In this document: positions 18,923 through 28,786 of the stretch, piece after piece
Numbering within the stretch: position 1 is the first letter of the stretch
Layout of the letters: the number at the start of each line of letters is the position of its first letter
Source: Rothia sp. (in: high G+C Gram-positive bacteria)
GTDB lineage: Bacteria > Actinomycetota > Actinomycetes > Actinomycetales > Micrococcaceae
Length of the DNA: 64,000 bases
Assembly: GCA_030529845.1 (NCBI GenBank)
Contig: JAUMWB010000003.1
Span: 62,001 to 126,000 of the forward strand
Reading direction: 5' to 3'
The notes under the pieces: generated by a model
What the model saw: the letters and a program-made list of their open reading frames with translations, nothing else
What the model was told of the DNA's origin: nothing
Databases searched by the model: none
Made by a program: the position numbers and the translations under genes

Positions 18923-19801
18923 ATGCCCCAGATTCTTGACGGCACCGCTACCGCCGCCCAGATCAAGAAAGAGCTGGCTGAGCGCGTAGCTACCCTCAAA
19001 GAGAAGGGGGTAACCCCCGGCCTGGCGACCGTGCTGGTGGGCGATGACCCGGCTTCCCGATCTTATGTAGGCGGTAAGCACCGCGACTGCGAAGAGGTCG
19101 GTATTGCCTCCATCAAGGTGGAGCTACCCGAGACCATTAGCCAGGAGGAGCTCGAAGCTGAGCTGGAGAAGCTCAATAACGACCCTGCCTGCACCGGCTA
19201 CATCGTGCAGCTGCCCCTGCCCAAGCACATTGATACCAACCGTGTTCTTGAGAAGATTGCCCCCGAGAAGGACGCCGACGGCCTGCACCCCATGAACCTG
19301 GGCCGCCTCGTCCTCAATGTGGGTGAACCCCTGAACTCACCCCTGCCCTGCACCCCCAACGGGGTCATTGAGCTGGTGGAACGCCACGGTATTTCGTGGA
19401 AGGGCAAGAAGGTCGCTGTGCTGGGCCGCGGTATTACTGTAGGTCGCCCCCTGGGCCTGCTGCTGACCCGCAAGGACGTCAACTCCACCGCTACCCTGGT
19501 TCACACCGGCACCGAGGACGTCACCGCCGCCCTGGCCGACGCTGACGTTATTGTCGCTGCCGTCGGCGTTGCCCATGCGGTGAAAGAACACCAGGTTAAG
19601 GACGGCGCCATCCTGCTGGACGTTGGTGTCTCCCGCATCGAGGACCCCGAGACCGGTAAGAAGAAGCTGACCGGCGATATCTCGCCCGAGGCTGCTGCTA
19701 AGTCGTCCTGGTATTCACCCAATCCTGGCGGCGTTGGCCCCATGACCCGCGCTATGCTGCTGGTTAATGTGGTTGAGACCGCCGAGCGTCAGGCAGCCTA
19801 G
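18923..19801 (+). CDS. folD: Methylenetetrahydrofolate dehydrogenase/cyclohydrolase
   Basis: 292 residues. Bifunctional enzyme taking 5,10-methylene-THF to 10-formyl-THF. The catalytic Lys region [15 protein letters not shown], the [13 protein letters not shown] block, [11 protein letters not shown] and the cofactor segment [14 protein letters not shown] are all present. SYVGGKH replaces the more common SYVxxKxK, as seen in other actinobacteria. The start at 18923 is chosen for its position 2 bases after glyA and its match to the family N-terminus. A strong terminator follows 14 bases after the stop. Confidence 0.95.
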   Translation: MPQILDGTATAAQIKKELAERVATLKEKGVTPGLATVLVGDDPASRSYVGGKHRDCEEVGIASIKVELPETISQEELEAELEKLNNDPACTGYIVQLPLPKHIDTNRVLEKIAPEKDADGLHPMNLGRLVLNVGEPLNSPLPCTPNGVIELVERHGISWKGKKVAVLGRGITVGRPLGLLLTRKDVNSTATLVHTGTEDVTAALADADVIVAAVGVAHAVKEHQVKDGAILLDVGVSRIEDPETGKKKLTGDISPEAAAKSSWYSPNPGGVGPMTRAMLLVNVVETAERQAA

Positions 19802-19815
19802 CGCTGAAGGCCTAT

Positions 19816-19862
19816 AAGAATCGCCGAGTGCATACCCACAGCGTATGCACTCGGCGATTCTT
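19816..19862. terminator. Strong terminator between folD and the GntR gene
   Basis: Perfect 20-bp arms (19816-19835 and 19843-19862) with a 7-base loop, between two convergent genes. Confidence 0.88.
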
Positions 19863-19884
19863 GTATGCACTCACGGAAAAAGAA

Positions 19885-20595
19885 CTACCTCTTGACCTCT
19901 ATCTCAAAGTCGTAGCGGTCGCCCCGGTAGAGGGTCTGGGTGCTTTCAACGGGCAGACCACGCACGGTATAGCCGACTTTTTCAAGGCGTAAGGCGGCTG
20001 CTCCGAGGGGGACCCCCAGCTGGGCTGCTTCTGCCTGGGTCAGGTTGGTTGCTAGTAACCGCATGGAGGCGGTTTCTACCTGAAAGCCGGACGCCCGCAT
20101 CTGGGCATCGAGTGAGGCGGACACTTCTGGCTCCACGTGGGAGAAGGCCTGGGGCAGGAAATGGGCGGTTTCAAGGGCGATGGGGGAGCCGTCCGCCTGC
20201 CGGAGCCGCTGAATCTGAATCACCTTGGCGCCGGCGTCCAGGCGTAAATCTCTCTGTACCGCCAAGGGCGCTTCAATCAGGTGGCAGGACAGGGTGAGGG
20301 AGTGGGGTCGGTGGCCGCGGGCGGTCATGTCTTCGGTGAAGGATTGTAAGGACGGGGCCCTCATGAGGTGTTTGCGCGGAGCAACAAAACTACCTGACCC
20401 CTGTACATGGTAGATAAGACCTGCTTCAGCCAGTTCTCTCAGAGCCCGGCGGACGGTGTCGCGTGAGACGGAGAAGATAGCCTGCAACTGCCGTTCAGTG
20501 GGCAGGGGCATATTCTCATCGGCTGGGCAGACATAGCGGTCTTCAATGAGCCTGGCGACTTGCTGGTACTTCGTTTCACGTGACGGGGGCATCAT
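19885..20595 (-). CDS. GntR/HutC-family transcriptional regulator
   Basis: About 236 residues. The N-terminal winged helix-turn-helix reads LPTERQLQAIFSVSRDTVRRALRELAEAGLI with the wing GSGSFV. A UTRA effector domain follows (from about residue 95; RLRQADGSPIALETAHFLP is typical), placing it in the HutC subgroup that senses small metabolites such as amino sugars. No target gene lies next to it. The start is uncertain: ATG at 20595 or 20592, or GTG at 20604; the sequence before them has only a weak GTGGGG ribosome site. Confidence 0.85.
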   Translation of the reverse strand: MMPPSRETKYQQVARLIEDRYVCPADENMPLPTERQLQAIFSVSRDTVRRALRELAEAGLIYHVQGSGSFVAPRKHLMRAPSLQSFTEDMTARGHRPHSLTLSCHLIEAPLAVQRDLRLDAGAKVIQIQRLRQADGSPIALETAHFLPQAFSHVEPEVSASLDAQMRASGFQVETASMRLLATNLTQAEAAQLGVPLGAAALRLEKVGYTVRGLPVESTQTLYRGDRYDFEIEVKR

Positions 20596-20666
20596 GTACC
20601 CCACTTTACGCTTAAGTTGGGTCTTCGATTCAGCGCGGTTTGGCTTCCTTTGACATAATAGAGGTC

Positions 20667-22204
<1,538 letters not shown>

Positions 22205-22223
22205 GAGTTAGACACCTGGCCCG

Positions 22224-22754
22224 GTGGTTTCTTCACCCACGATAGACCCCGACCGCAGGTACCTCAGCATTGTTGCCGAGGTACCTGCGGTGGTGGCTGA
22301 ACGTCTAGTCAGCTGGCGGGCGAGCCAGGGCCTGGTAGGCCCCGTCGCAGAAAGCTGCCACATTACGATTTTGATTAGCGAGGACGCCGGCGGCGACCCC
22401 TTGCGCTCCATTGAGCAGGCAGTCACCGGCATCGGTCCCATGCAGGTGGGCCTGGGGCCAGTCGCAACCTTTGAGCCGGTTACCCCCGTAACCTACCTCC
22501 CCGTTGTCGCCGGGGCAGATAGGCTTACCCTGATTCATGCAGCCTGTCAGAGGGCGGTAGGGGAGTCGGTGTCCCCTTTTCCCTACGAGCCGCACCTCAC
22601 CCTAGCCAACCATGCACCGGCCCCTGCCCTGGCGGCGTCCTTGCAGGACTTTGTGAGCCTTCCGCCTGAGCTTTCGAATTTCACCATCGACCAGCTGACG
22701 GTCTACCGCTATCACTCAGGTAGCTGGCAGCAGCTGGGAACAGTAAATCTATAG
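22224..22754 (+). CDS. 2'-5' RNA ligase/2H phosphoesterase-family protein
   Basis: 176 residues. Two HxT motifs define the 2H phosphoesterase fold: CHITIL around residue 45 and PHLTLA around residue 133. Members act on 2',3'-cyclic or 2',5'-linked nucleotides; the physiological role of bacterial members is unclear. It follows trpS closely. The last ~24 codons and part of the downstream terminator are found again in diverged form at 36685-36923. This suggests that a ~14-kb island entered at or next to the 3' end of this gene. The gene itself looks intact. Confidence 0.8.
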   Translation: MVSSPTIDPDRRYLSIVAEVPAVVAERLVSWRASQGLVGPVAESCHITILISEDAGGDPLRSIEQAVTGIGPMQVGLGPVATFEPVTPVTYLPVVAGADRLTLIHAACQRAVGESVSPFPYEPHLTLANHAPAPALAASLQDFVSLPPELSNFTIDQLTVYRYHSGSWQQLGTVNL

Positions 22755-22755
22755 C

Positions 22756-22774
22756 AAAAGGCCCTGCTTCTTCG
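22756..22774. repeat. Left copy of a split terminator arm (island border)
   Basis: AAAAGGCCCTGCTTCTTCG, identical to 36905-36923, where it forms the left arm of a complete terminator. Here the matching right arm is missing and IS-like sequence follows six bases later. It marks the left border of the island. Confidence 0.75.
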
Positions 22775-22780
22775 TGTTGT

Positions 22781-22795
22781 TGAACTAGCCTCCGA
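22781..22795. mobile_element. Solo IS3-family terminal end
   Basis: TGAACTAGCCTCCGA, identical in the same orientation to the end of the IS3-family remnant at 35620-35634. No transposase is attached here, so it is a leftover end from an insertion, deletion or IS-mediated recombination. Confidence 0.6.
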
Positions 22796-23305
22796 CCCCA
22801 GTGCTAGCGGGGCGCCTCCAGAGCTTCGTCGTGGTGGTACAAGTAGGAGAAGCCCTGGGCAAAGCCTACAAAAGTTGCCGACCAATGCCCGGTGGTATGG
22901 GCATGACCACAGCATCCTGGCTAATGCTTAGCAGAGATGCAACATCGATAGCATCCTGACCGTCATAGATTGCATCGATTGTGATGGTTTGCCTGTGGGT
23001 ACGTACGTCGCCGCTGAGGCCGGCTGAGGGCGGACATGAAGGCATGCGCCTGTTTGATGCTGGCAAGGTGGACCAGGACGGTTCGTGCATCGGGTACCAG
23101 TTCTACCTGTCTGGTGGCAGGGTGTTCAACCAGGTGGGCGCACACGTGCAGTGCAAATTCAAGGTTAGTGCAATCGACCAGCACTGCGAGTGCATCGAAG
23201 CATTTGTTCATGGGGAAGGGACAGGAAAGCAAGTGCATGCGCCTCCTTTACGGTAGCGACTGTAAAAGAAAGCCCCCCCCCCGGGCGAGACCACCTCAGA
23301 TTATT

Positions 23306-23317
23306 CAACAATTGTTG
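23306..23317. promoter_or_regulatory. Candidate operator upstream of the ABC genes
   Basis: A perfect 12-bp palindrome CAACAATTGTTG 134 bases before the ABC ATPase start. It could be a regulator site, possibly for the island's own response regulator; no second copy was identified. Confidence 0.3.
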
Positions 23318-23451
23318 CAGGTATGGTAGCGAACATACAAATGCATGAACTATCGTCTACCCCAGAACTGTACGAAAGTATATGTGGCAAGCTCTAACGC
23401 CTCACTAGAGTTTTTAGTGAAGGCGCAAGAGAAAGAAAAGCGAGGTGCGCA

Positions 23452-24426
23452 ATGAACGGTCTCAAACTCCACGGGATTAGCCGCAGCTTCGGTGACCACA
23501 AGGTGCTGCAGGATGTAGATTTCGGCGTCCGTCGCGGTGAAATTGTTGGTTTCATCGGTGGCAACGGCGCAGGTAAAACCACCACCATGCGACTTATTCT
23601 AGGAATGCTTAACCCCACCGGCGGGCATATCACCTGGGACGGGAAGCCCATCTCAACCGAGAACCGCAGATCAATCGGTTACATGCCGGAAGAGCGGGGC
23701 CTGTACCCCCAGATGAGTGTCAAAGATCAGATTGTTCACTTTGTTCTACTTGAAGGGAAAACCCTGGGGCAGGCGAAGGAAAAAGCTGACGAACTTATCG
23801 CTACACTGGGCCTATCGGGTCGAGAGAAAACCCTCATCCAAGATTTGTCGTTAGGTAACCAGCAGCGAGTTCAGCTAGCTGTTTCCCTGGTTGGTAACCC
23901 AGAACTACTGGTACTTGATGAACCCTTCTCGGGGCTTGACCCCCTAGCTGTAGATACAATGGCTGGTCTTATCCAACAACAGGCAGCCCAGGGCGTGGGC
24001 ATCCTGTTTTCATCACATCAGTTGGAGCTTGTTGAGCGCCTATGCGACCGTGTCTGCGTACTTGATCGAGGCAGAGTGATGGCAGATGGTGCTGTCTCTG
24101 AGCTGCAAGATACTGATCAGACCCGGTGGGAACTAAAGTTTGATCGCCCGGCCGGAGAATTCGTTGCCGAACTATCGTTGGTCGCTTCCTTCCATATCGA
24201 ATTCAAGATGAGCAACCAATCATCAGTTTTCATCACAGTTGATGGACGGGGTGCAACCGTTCCGCAGGGCGTACTAGAAACTGCCACACGATTTGGAGGG
24301 CTGCGCAGTATTGAGCCTGTGCAACAGTCCTTGGGCGCACTCCTATCGCAGGATTATATTTCGTCGGGCCGCGGTATTACCCCTGCCCGTGAAGCAGAGC
24401 TTGAATCGGCAGGTCAGACACGATGA
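23452..24426 (+). CDS. ABC transporter ATP-binding protein (NatA-like, with DUF4162-type tail)
   Basis: 324 residues. Walker A GGNGAGKTTTMR near residue 38, the signature LSLGNQQRVQLAVSL, and Walker B ELLVLDEPFSGLDPLA are intact. The last ~100 residues form the extension seen in NatA/YhaQ-type ATPases that pair with ABC-2 permeases. The ATG follows GAGGTGCGCA. Its stop overlaps the permease start (ATGA at 24423). As the first gene of the RiPP locus it most likely energises export of, or self-protection against, the modified peptide; a bacteriocin immunity role is inference from context. Confidence 0.9.
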   Translation: MNGLKLHGISRSFGDHKVLQDVDFGVRRGEIVGFIGGNGAGKTTTMRLILGMLNPTGGHITWDGKPISTENRRSIGYMPEERGLYPQMSVKDQIVHFVLLEGKTLGQAKEKADELIATLGLSGREKTLIQDLSLGNQQRVQLAVSLVGNPELLVLDEPFSGLDPLAVDTMAGLIQQQAAQGVGILFSSHQLELVERLCDRVCVLDRGRVMADGAVSELQDTDQTRWELKFDRPAGEFVAELSLVASFHIEFKMSNQSSVFITVDGRGATVPQGVLETATRFGGLRSIEPVQQSLGALLSQDYISSGRGITPAREAELESAGQTR

Positions 24427-25343
24427 AAGCTAAAGGCATGACCCAGCAGACTACCCAGCATGAAGTAGGTGAAAAATCAGTGAGCACTGCTTACCGTGAA
24501 ATGTTAATCGTCATTCGACGTGAGGTTCTTACCCGCACCAAGAATAAGACCATCCTGCTAGCCACCGGGCTGCTTGCCCTGACTGTGGGTATTGGAGCAG
24601 GTGTTGGCGGTTGGTTCTTGCGGGAGAAAATGGGGGATGCTAGCTTCCAGCTGGATACCCGCCTGCTCTTTGCTACAGCGATGGTGAGTGCTTTGCTCAG
24701 CTCTCTTGTGTACTCATCCCAGAGCCTGACCTCTGGTGTTGTTGAAGAGAAGTCATCGAGGGTTGTCGAAATCCTCCTCACCAAAATCGGTGTTGTACCT
24801 CTGTTGGCAGGAAAGATGATTGGTATCGGCGCGATAACGCTGGTTCAGCTACTTCTTATTGGCGGCACTGGTCTGCTGGGTTTCACCCTCGTGGACGGGT
24901 GGTCACTGCTGGAGCTTGAAGTAGGCGCAGCCCTCTTGTGGTTCCTTGTATGGTTCTTGCTGGGCTACATCATCTTCGCAACCATGAACACGATTCTGGC
25001 GTCAACGGTCTCCCGGCAGGAGGACCTGAGTGCCGCAGTGATGCCGCTGTCGGTTTTGCAGATGGTGCTGCTGGTGGTCACCCTGTACCTGACACCCACC
25101 TATCTTGAAGAGGCTTGGCTTAGGGGGCTGTCATTCGTCCCGCTTTTCTCTTCCTACCTGATGCCTATTCGCTTTGGTCTGGACGGCGTGCAGACCTGGG
25201 AAATGGTGACCGCTGCCAGTATCGCTGGGGTAACTATTCCGCTGCTGTTCTGGGTGGCAACCCGTGTATACAGCAACAACGCTTTACGAACCGGCTCTAA
25301 GGTTTCGCTGCAACAATCATTTGCCTCAGACAATGGGGCTTAA
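24423..25343 (+). CDS. ABC-2 type permease (NatB-like)
   Basis: 306 residues. One N-terminal membrane segment, a short extracellular loop, then a five-segment C-terminal block: the ABC2_membrane_3 layout of NatB/YhaP. The conserved EEKSSRVVEILLT motif after the second segment is a hallmark of this group and contacts the ATPase. The start overlaps the ATPase stop, so the two are translationally coupled. Fifteen codons precede a hydrophilic STAYREMLIVIRREVLTR stretch; an internal start at 24438 is possible. It forms the membrane half of the island's exporter or immunity pump. Confidence 0.87.
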   Translation: MKAKGMTQQTTQHEVGEKSVSTAYREMLIVIRREVLTRTKNKTILLATGLLALTVGIGAGVGGWFLREKMGDASFQLDTRLLFATAMVSALLSSLVYSSQSLTSGVVEEKSSRVVEILLTKIGVVPLLAGKMIGIGAITLVQLLLIGGTGLLGFTLVDGWSLLELEVGAALLWFLVWFLLGYIIFATMNTILASTVSRQEDLSAAVMPLSVLQMVLLVVTLYLTPTYLEEAWLRGLSFVPLFSSYLMPIRFGLDGVQTWEMVTAASIAGVTIPLLFWVATRVYSNNALRTGSKVSLQQSFASDNGA

Positions 25344-25410
25344 CATCGGGCTTTCTGCCTGATTCATCGTCAAGGGCTACTAGCCCACCATCATTGAAAG
25401 GAAAAATAAC

Positions 25411-25548
25411 ATGACTGCTTACAAGAACGAGACTACCTACCCCGCTACCTCAAGGGGTACCTCAGCGGTTGGCCGTTGGACTCGTAGCCTGGCGCTGGCC
25501 TTGGTTGGCGGCGGCGTAGGCTATGCGGTAGTAACCCTCTTTTTCTAA
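25411..25548 (+). CDS. 45-residue single-pass membrane peptide
   Basis: A short gene with a good ribosome site (GAAAGGAAAAATAAC before the ATG). The product has a polar N-terminal half rich in Thr and Tyr, then WTRSLALALVGGGVGY and a hydrophobic C-terminus ending LFF. It lies between the permease and the kinase genes in the same direction. I recognise no family. It lacks Cys, so it is not a lanthipeptide precursor. A small immunity protein or a membrane scaffold for the modification enzymes are both possible. Confidence 0.6.
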   Translation: MTAYKNETTYPATSRGTSAVGRWTRSLALALVGGGVGYAVVTLFF

Positions 25549-25609
25549 GTCGATAGAACTTTACTAGTGGGTGGTGCTAACCAACCTACCCGATGGAAAG
25601 AGGACAACG

Positions 25610-26722
25610 ATGAGCACACACCATAGTTCAGCCCAGAAAACTACTGAACTTGATTCAGATGTTAGACAGCATGTGCAGGAACTGTTTCCTGAAGATCATT
25701 ACGGCAGTGTGAAATCAGTTTCTAGCCCCAGTTTTCGGGGGCGCAACAAGTCATGGGTTCTGACCTTTGATGGTGGCGACAAGGTTTTTCTCAAACAGGT
25801 AGATAAGACTATTGCTGGTCCTCATGCGTTTGATCGTTCGATTAATTTCGCGAAGTTTGCTGACAATAATTCAACGGATGTGCCGAACTCACCGAAGCTA
25901 CTAGCTTCTCACCGTTCATCCGGTTTACTTGCCTTTGAATATTGCAGTGGCGAGAGTCTAGCGAAGCTTCTTGTCGACGAGACTGTTCCTGATAGTTTTT
26001 CGCAGCAAGTGGGTAGCTCTTTAGCTAAGCTCCATGCAGGGCCAACGGAAAACTTGAAAGAGATAACCCCTCCCTCCCCACCTGTACAGATGCTCAAGCA
26101 AGGAATTTCGTACCAACGCTTGACCGACTTTTCTCTAGCTGAAATTTCACTGTGGAGTAAGCTCCAGCAGGATCAAGAGTTAGTAGATTGCGTAGCGGCG
26201 CTAAAAGCCGCTGAAGAAGATTATAGTGTTTCACCTGTGCACGGTGACCTTCGACTGGACCAATACCAGATGCATCAAAACCAGCTCTATCTGCTGGACT
26301 GGGAAGAATTTGGTGTAGGGGATCCTGCTCGGGATCTTGGAACCTTTGCAGGCGAATGGATTTACCGAGGTGTACTTGACACCGTAACTACTCGCGGTGG
26401 GGCAGAACAGCCCCCTCAACAGTTCAGCGAGGAATCTGCGAATCAGCGGATTGCAGAACGCATGGGGCATCTGGTTCCTAACATCCAAGCGATGTGGGAA
26501 GCATACTGCCAAGAACGGCATGCTGATGACCATCAGGCTTTAGCTTTACGGTCCGTTGCCTTTTTAGGCTGGCATCTGATTGATCGAACAATTGCTAGAG
26601 CTTCTTCGGTTGCTAAATTACCGGGAATCGAAAGAGCGGCTGCGGGTATTGGGCGTCAAATTCTTCTAAACCCCCAGAAATATGCACAAATCTTAGGATT
26701 TGAAAGGAGTGAAAAGAAATGA
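25610..26722 (+). CDS. APH-type kinase of a class V lanthipeptide pathway (LanK-like)
   Basis: 370 residues with an aminoglycoside phosphotransferase-like kinase fold. The catalytic loop is PVHGDLRLDQY and the metal-binding segment LLDWEEFGVGDPARDLGTF, so the key Asp residues are present. In class V lanthipeptides (lexapeptide, cacaoidin) and thioamitides, such a kinase phosphorylates Ser/Thr of the precursor and a HopA1-like partner eliminates the phosphate to give Dha/Dhb. The next gene is exactly that partner, overlapping by 4 bases. ATG 25610 has GGAAAGAGG upstream; an in-frame GTG at 25571 is less likely. Assignment is by motifs and neighbourhood. Confidence 0.8.
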   Translation: MSTHHSSAQKTTELDSDVRQHVQELFPEDHYGSVKSVSSPSFRGRNKSWVLTFDGGDKVFLKQVDKTIAGPHAFDRSINFAKFADNNSTDVPNSPKLLASHRSSGLLAFEYCSGESLAKLLVDETVPDSFSQQVGSSLAKLHAGPTENLKEITPPSPPVQMLKQGISYQRLTDFSLAEISLWSKLQQDQELVDCVAALKAAEEDYSVSPVHGDLRLDQYQMHQNQLYLLDWEEFGVGDPARDLGTFAGEWIYRGVLDTVTTRGGAEQPPQQFSEESANQRIAERMGHLVPNIQAMWEAYCQERHADDHQALALRSVAFLGWHLIDRTIARASSVAKLPGIERAAAGIGRQILLNPQKYAQILGFERSEKK

Positions 26723-27669
26723 CCTTAGCTACTGAAACCAGGTTTCCTGGGTTTGCAGAAAGCGTGACTGAGGTGCAGCAGCGCGTTGATATTGACCTGT
26801 CTCGCCTGAGAGCCAGCGTTGATGGGGAAGACCTCCAAGCGACCAGTTTGCTTGAGCTTCAATCACAGTTGGCTGCCTTGATATATGCTCATTTCCACCT
26901 TCAAAATCCGAAGGTGAGTGGGGTCAGCCCTCATGACGTTCAAGACTTATCCCAAGATCTCATCGACTGCATTCCTCACCAAAACCACTATCAACTTGCA
27001 GATTTATTGGATAGTTCCATAGAAGGAGAGCTCACCAGAGTTCAAATTATGGGTCTCAAGGTTAGTTTTCCTAACCATCTTGTAGAAAACACGACTCTGC
27101 CTGGAAAAGTAAGAGTTACCCTTCCCAGCTGGCGTAGAAATACGACCCCGGGCTACCTGCTAGCTCTAAGTGAAGAGCCCTTCCATATCACGAGTCACGC
27201 TGGCATAGTCCGTCTGTATATCGGATGCGAAACTGCTGAAAAAGCTCTAGAAGCGTGGAAAAGCACCTTAGAGACCTTAGACCGTCTGGATGTGAACTAC
27301 CAAGTGAAGGCTTTATCAGCTAGAGCATCCTACCCTCGTTCTGATGGGATTGTAGTTTACATAGCAGATAAGGACCGTGACTGCGTCATAGCCGCTTTGA
27401 ATGAGCTTGAAGTGATTGCAACAGCCACCGATAACCACGTTCACTCCCTCTTTACTCAGCAGGTTGGCCACAATATAGCTATTGCGGCAGAGCCGAATGA
27501 TGCGCGGTCTTCCTATCAGGGCCTCAGCTTTGGTCAACATCGATCAAGGGTGCTTGTAGATGCTTTATTGAAGGCTGCACATACTCACCAGACTCTGCAA
27601 GAGTGCTGGAATCAAGAGACTCTCAGCGCTGGAATTGACGCAGGTTTCCCTGCCTTCAACAGCGTATGA
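26719..27669 (+). CDS. HopA1-like lyase of a class V lanthipeptide pathway (LanY-like)
   Basis: 316 residues related to type III effector HopA1 domain proteins. Features seen: RRNTTPGYLLALSE (the family's PGF/Y strand), LYIGCETAEKAL, VKALSARASYPRSDGIVVYI (the YxRxDaxVxY segment) and the late GLSFGQHRSRVLVDAL helix. In thioamitide and class V lanthipeptide clusters this family (TvaD/LxmY/CaoY type) removes phosphate from phospho-Ser/Thr. Start and stop overlap the kinase gene (ATGA), so the two should be made together as a complex. No frameshift. It is followed by 91 bases and then the precursor array. Confidence 0.78.
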   Translation: MTLATETRFPGFAESVTEVQQRVDIDLSRLRASVDGEDLQATSLLELQSQLAALIYAHFHLQNPKVSGVSPHDVQDLSQDLIDCIPHQNHYQLADLLDSSIEGELTRVQIMGLKVSFPNHLVENTTLPGKVRVTLPSWRRNTTPGYLLALSEEPFHITSHAGIVRLYIGCETAEKALEAWKSTLETLDRLDVNYQVKALSARASYPRSDGIVVYIADKDRDCVIAALNELEVIATATDNHVHSLFTQQVGHNIAIAAEPNDARSSYQGLSFGQHRSRVLVDALLKAAHTHQTLQECWNQETLSAGIDAGFPAFNSV

Positions 27670-27760
27670 GTAAGCAGGTAAGAACTATAACTTATATAGT
27701 CTTGCCCTGCGGCCCCCAGGGGCACAACTAATAACACAACAAAAAGAAAGTGAGACCATC

Positions 27761-27920
27761 ATGGCTCAGAATGTACACCTTATGGAACTGGCCGATGCAC
27801 ATACTGCTTTTACTACCTCAGCAGAACTGGGGGGCAGATGCTGCCTCTGAAGCTCCTGCAACTTCACCTCTATGCGTGACTATATTTATTAGCGGAGTAA
27901 CTTTGGGTGCTGGCTGCTAG
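27761..27920 (+). pseudogene. Lanthipeptide precursor gene 1, frameshifted at a G6 tract
   Basis: Starts as MAQNVHLMELADAHTAF, closely matching the two intact precursors, but after codon 23 a run of six G shifts the frame to a stop, giving a 29-residue product. Removing one G restores a 52-residue peptide that ends at the TAG 27918-27920 with the predicted core SPLCVTIFISGVTLGAGC. That core keeps both Cys and the Thr-x4-Cys end of its siblings, so selection appears to have acted on the restored frame. It is preceded by AAAGAAAGTGAG. Its leader differs at several codons from copies 2 and 3, so it is the older copy. Confidence 0.75.
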
Positions 27921-28605
27921 AAAATTATAAGTAGCTATTTGTAATTTTCCTCGCAGCACAAATAAAGTGTAGAGGCGTTGCAGAGTAACTTGTAAAATAT
28001 ATCAAAGAACTGGTGGTCGGAATTTTTCATTTTTCATGAAATATCCAGCACCGCAACTAACTATAAACAAAATTTTTTATATTAGGACTTGCTGTCGTAA
28101 GTAACACCTAATTATTTTTATCTAAGGAGAACCGATTATGGCTCAGAACGTAAACCTCATGGAACTGGCAGGTGCACATACTGCTTTCGCAACCTCGGCA
28201 GAACTGGGCTCAGATGCAGCTTCTGACGCACCTGCAACCAGCCCCGTCTGCGTTGGAATCATCGTTGGCGCAACTCTGGGTGCTGGCTGCTAGAAAATTA
28301 TAAATAGCTATTTGTAATTTTCCTCGCAGCACAAATAAAGTGTAGAGGCGTTGCAGAGTAACTTGTAAAATATATCAAAGAACTGGTGGTCGGAATTTTT
28401 CATTTTTCATGAAATATCCAGCACCGCAACTAACTATAAACAAAATTTTTTATATTAGGACTTGCTGTCGTAAGTAACACCTAATTATTTTTATCTAAGG
28501 AGAACCGATTATGGCTCAGAACGTAAACCTCATGGAACTGGCAGGTGCACATACTGCTTTCGCAACCTCGGCAGAACTGGGCTCAGATGCAGCTTCTGAC
28601 GCACC
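27904..28605 (+). repeat. Tandem direct repeat of the precursor unit
   Basis: 27904-28232 and 28277-28605 are 329-base direct repeats offset by 373 bases with a single mismatch (27931 G versus 28304 A). Each copy spans the end of one precursor gene, the AT-rich intergenic segment, the ribosome site and the next leader. Divergence begins exactly where the core starts. Confidence 0.92.
28138..28293 (+). CDS. Lanthipeptide precursor peptide 2
   Basis: 51 residues, strong ribosome site AAGGAGAACC. The leader begins MAQNVNLMELAGAHTAFATS, continues to an acidic Ala/Ser/Asp stretch and ends around APAT. The predicted core is SPVCVGIIVGATLGAGC. Ser-Pro-Val-Cys has the spacing of nisin ring B (Thr-Pro-Gly-Cys) and should give a lanthionine. 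Thr-Leu-Gly-Ala-Gly-Cys at the C-terminus has the Thr-x4-Cys spacing of AviMeCys rings in thioviridamide-type peptides. The rest is hydrophobic. The exact leader cleavage point is not visible. Confidence 0.8.
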   Translation: MAQNVNLMELAGAHTAFATSAELGSDAASDAPATSPVCVGIIVGATLGAGC

Positions 28606-28666
28606 CGCAACCACCCCCTTCTGCGCAGGCGTTATTATCGGGTTTACCTTGACCGCTGGCTGCTAA
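28511..28666 (+). CDS. Lanthipeptide precursor peptide 3
   Basis: 51 residues. Upstream region, ribosome site and leader are identical to copy 2 apart from a silent base near codon 32, but the core differs: TPFCAGVIIGFTLTAGC. The two Cys, the Thr/Ser-Pro-x-Cys start and the C-terminal Thr-x4-Cys are kept, while the middle residues change. Thr in place of Ser at the first position predicts a methyllanthionine rather than lanthionine. The copy arose by recent tandem duplication followed by core diversification. A hairpin 121 bases downstream separates it from the enzyme genes. Confidence 0.8.
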   Translation: MAQNVNLMELAGAHTAFATSAELGSDAASDAPATTPFCAGVIIGFTLTAGC

Positions 28667-28786
28667 TAAATAAAGGATTAGTCACGATATGCGCAGAAAT
28701 ATTTTGACAAAAACTTGAGACCATCTGCTGATGAGTACTTAGAAGTTCTTTTATTCTGCGTATTTCATGACTGAAGTAATAAAAGA

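Larger units (their letters stand above)
22775..23451. other. Gene-free left margin of the island
   Basis: About 680 bases without a convincing gene. It holds an IS3-type end (22781-22795, TGAACTAGCCTCCGA), short frames on both strands without family signatures, a run of ten C (23273-23282), a 12-bp palindrome at 23306-23317 and the presumed promoter of the ABC genes. The composition suggests decayed DNA. Confidence 0.55.

Noticed and set aside
22866..23256. Possible HPr-like or other small gene in the 22.8-23.3 kb margin
   Set aside because: Overlapping frames on both strands; none keeps a GLHARPA-type or other family motif and none has a ribosome site.
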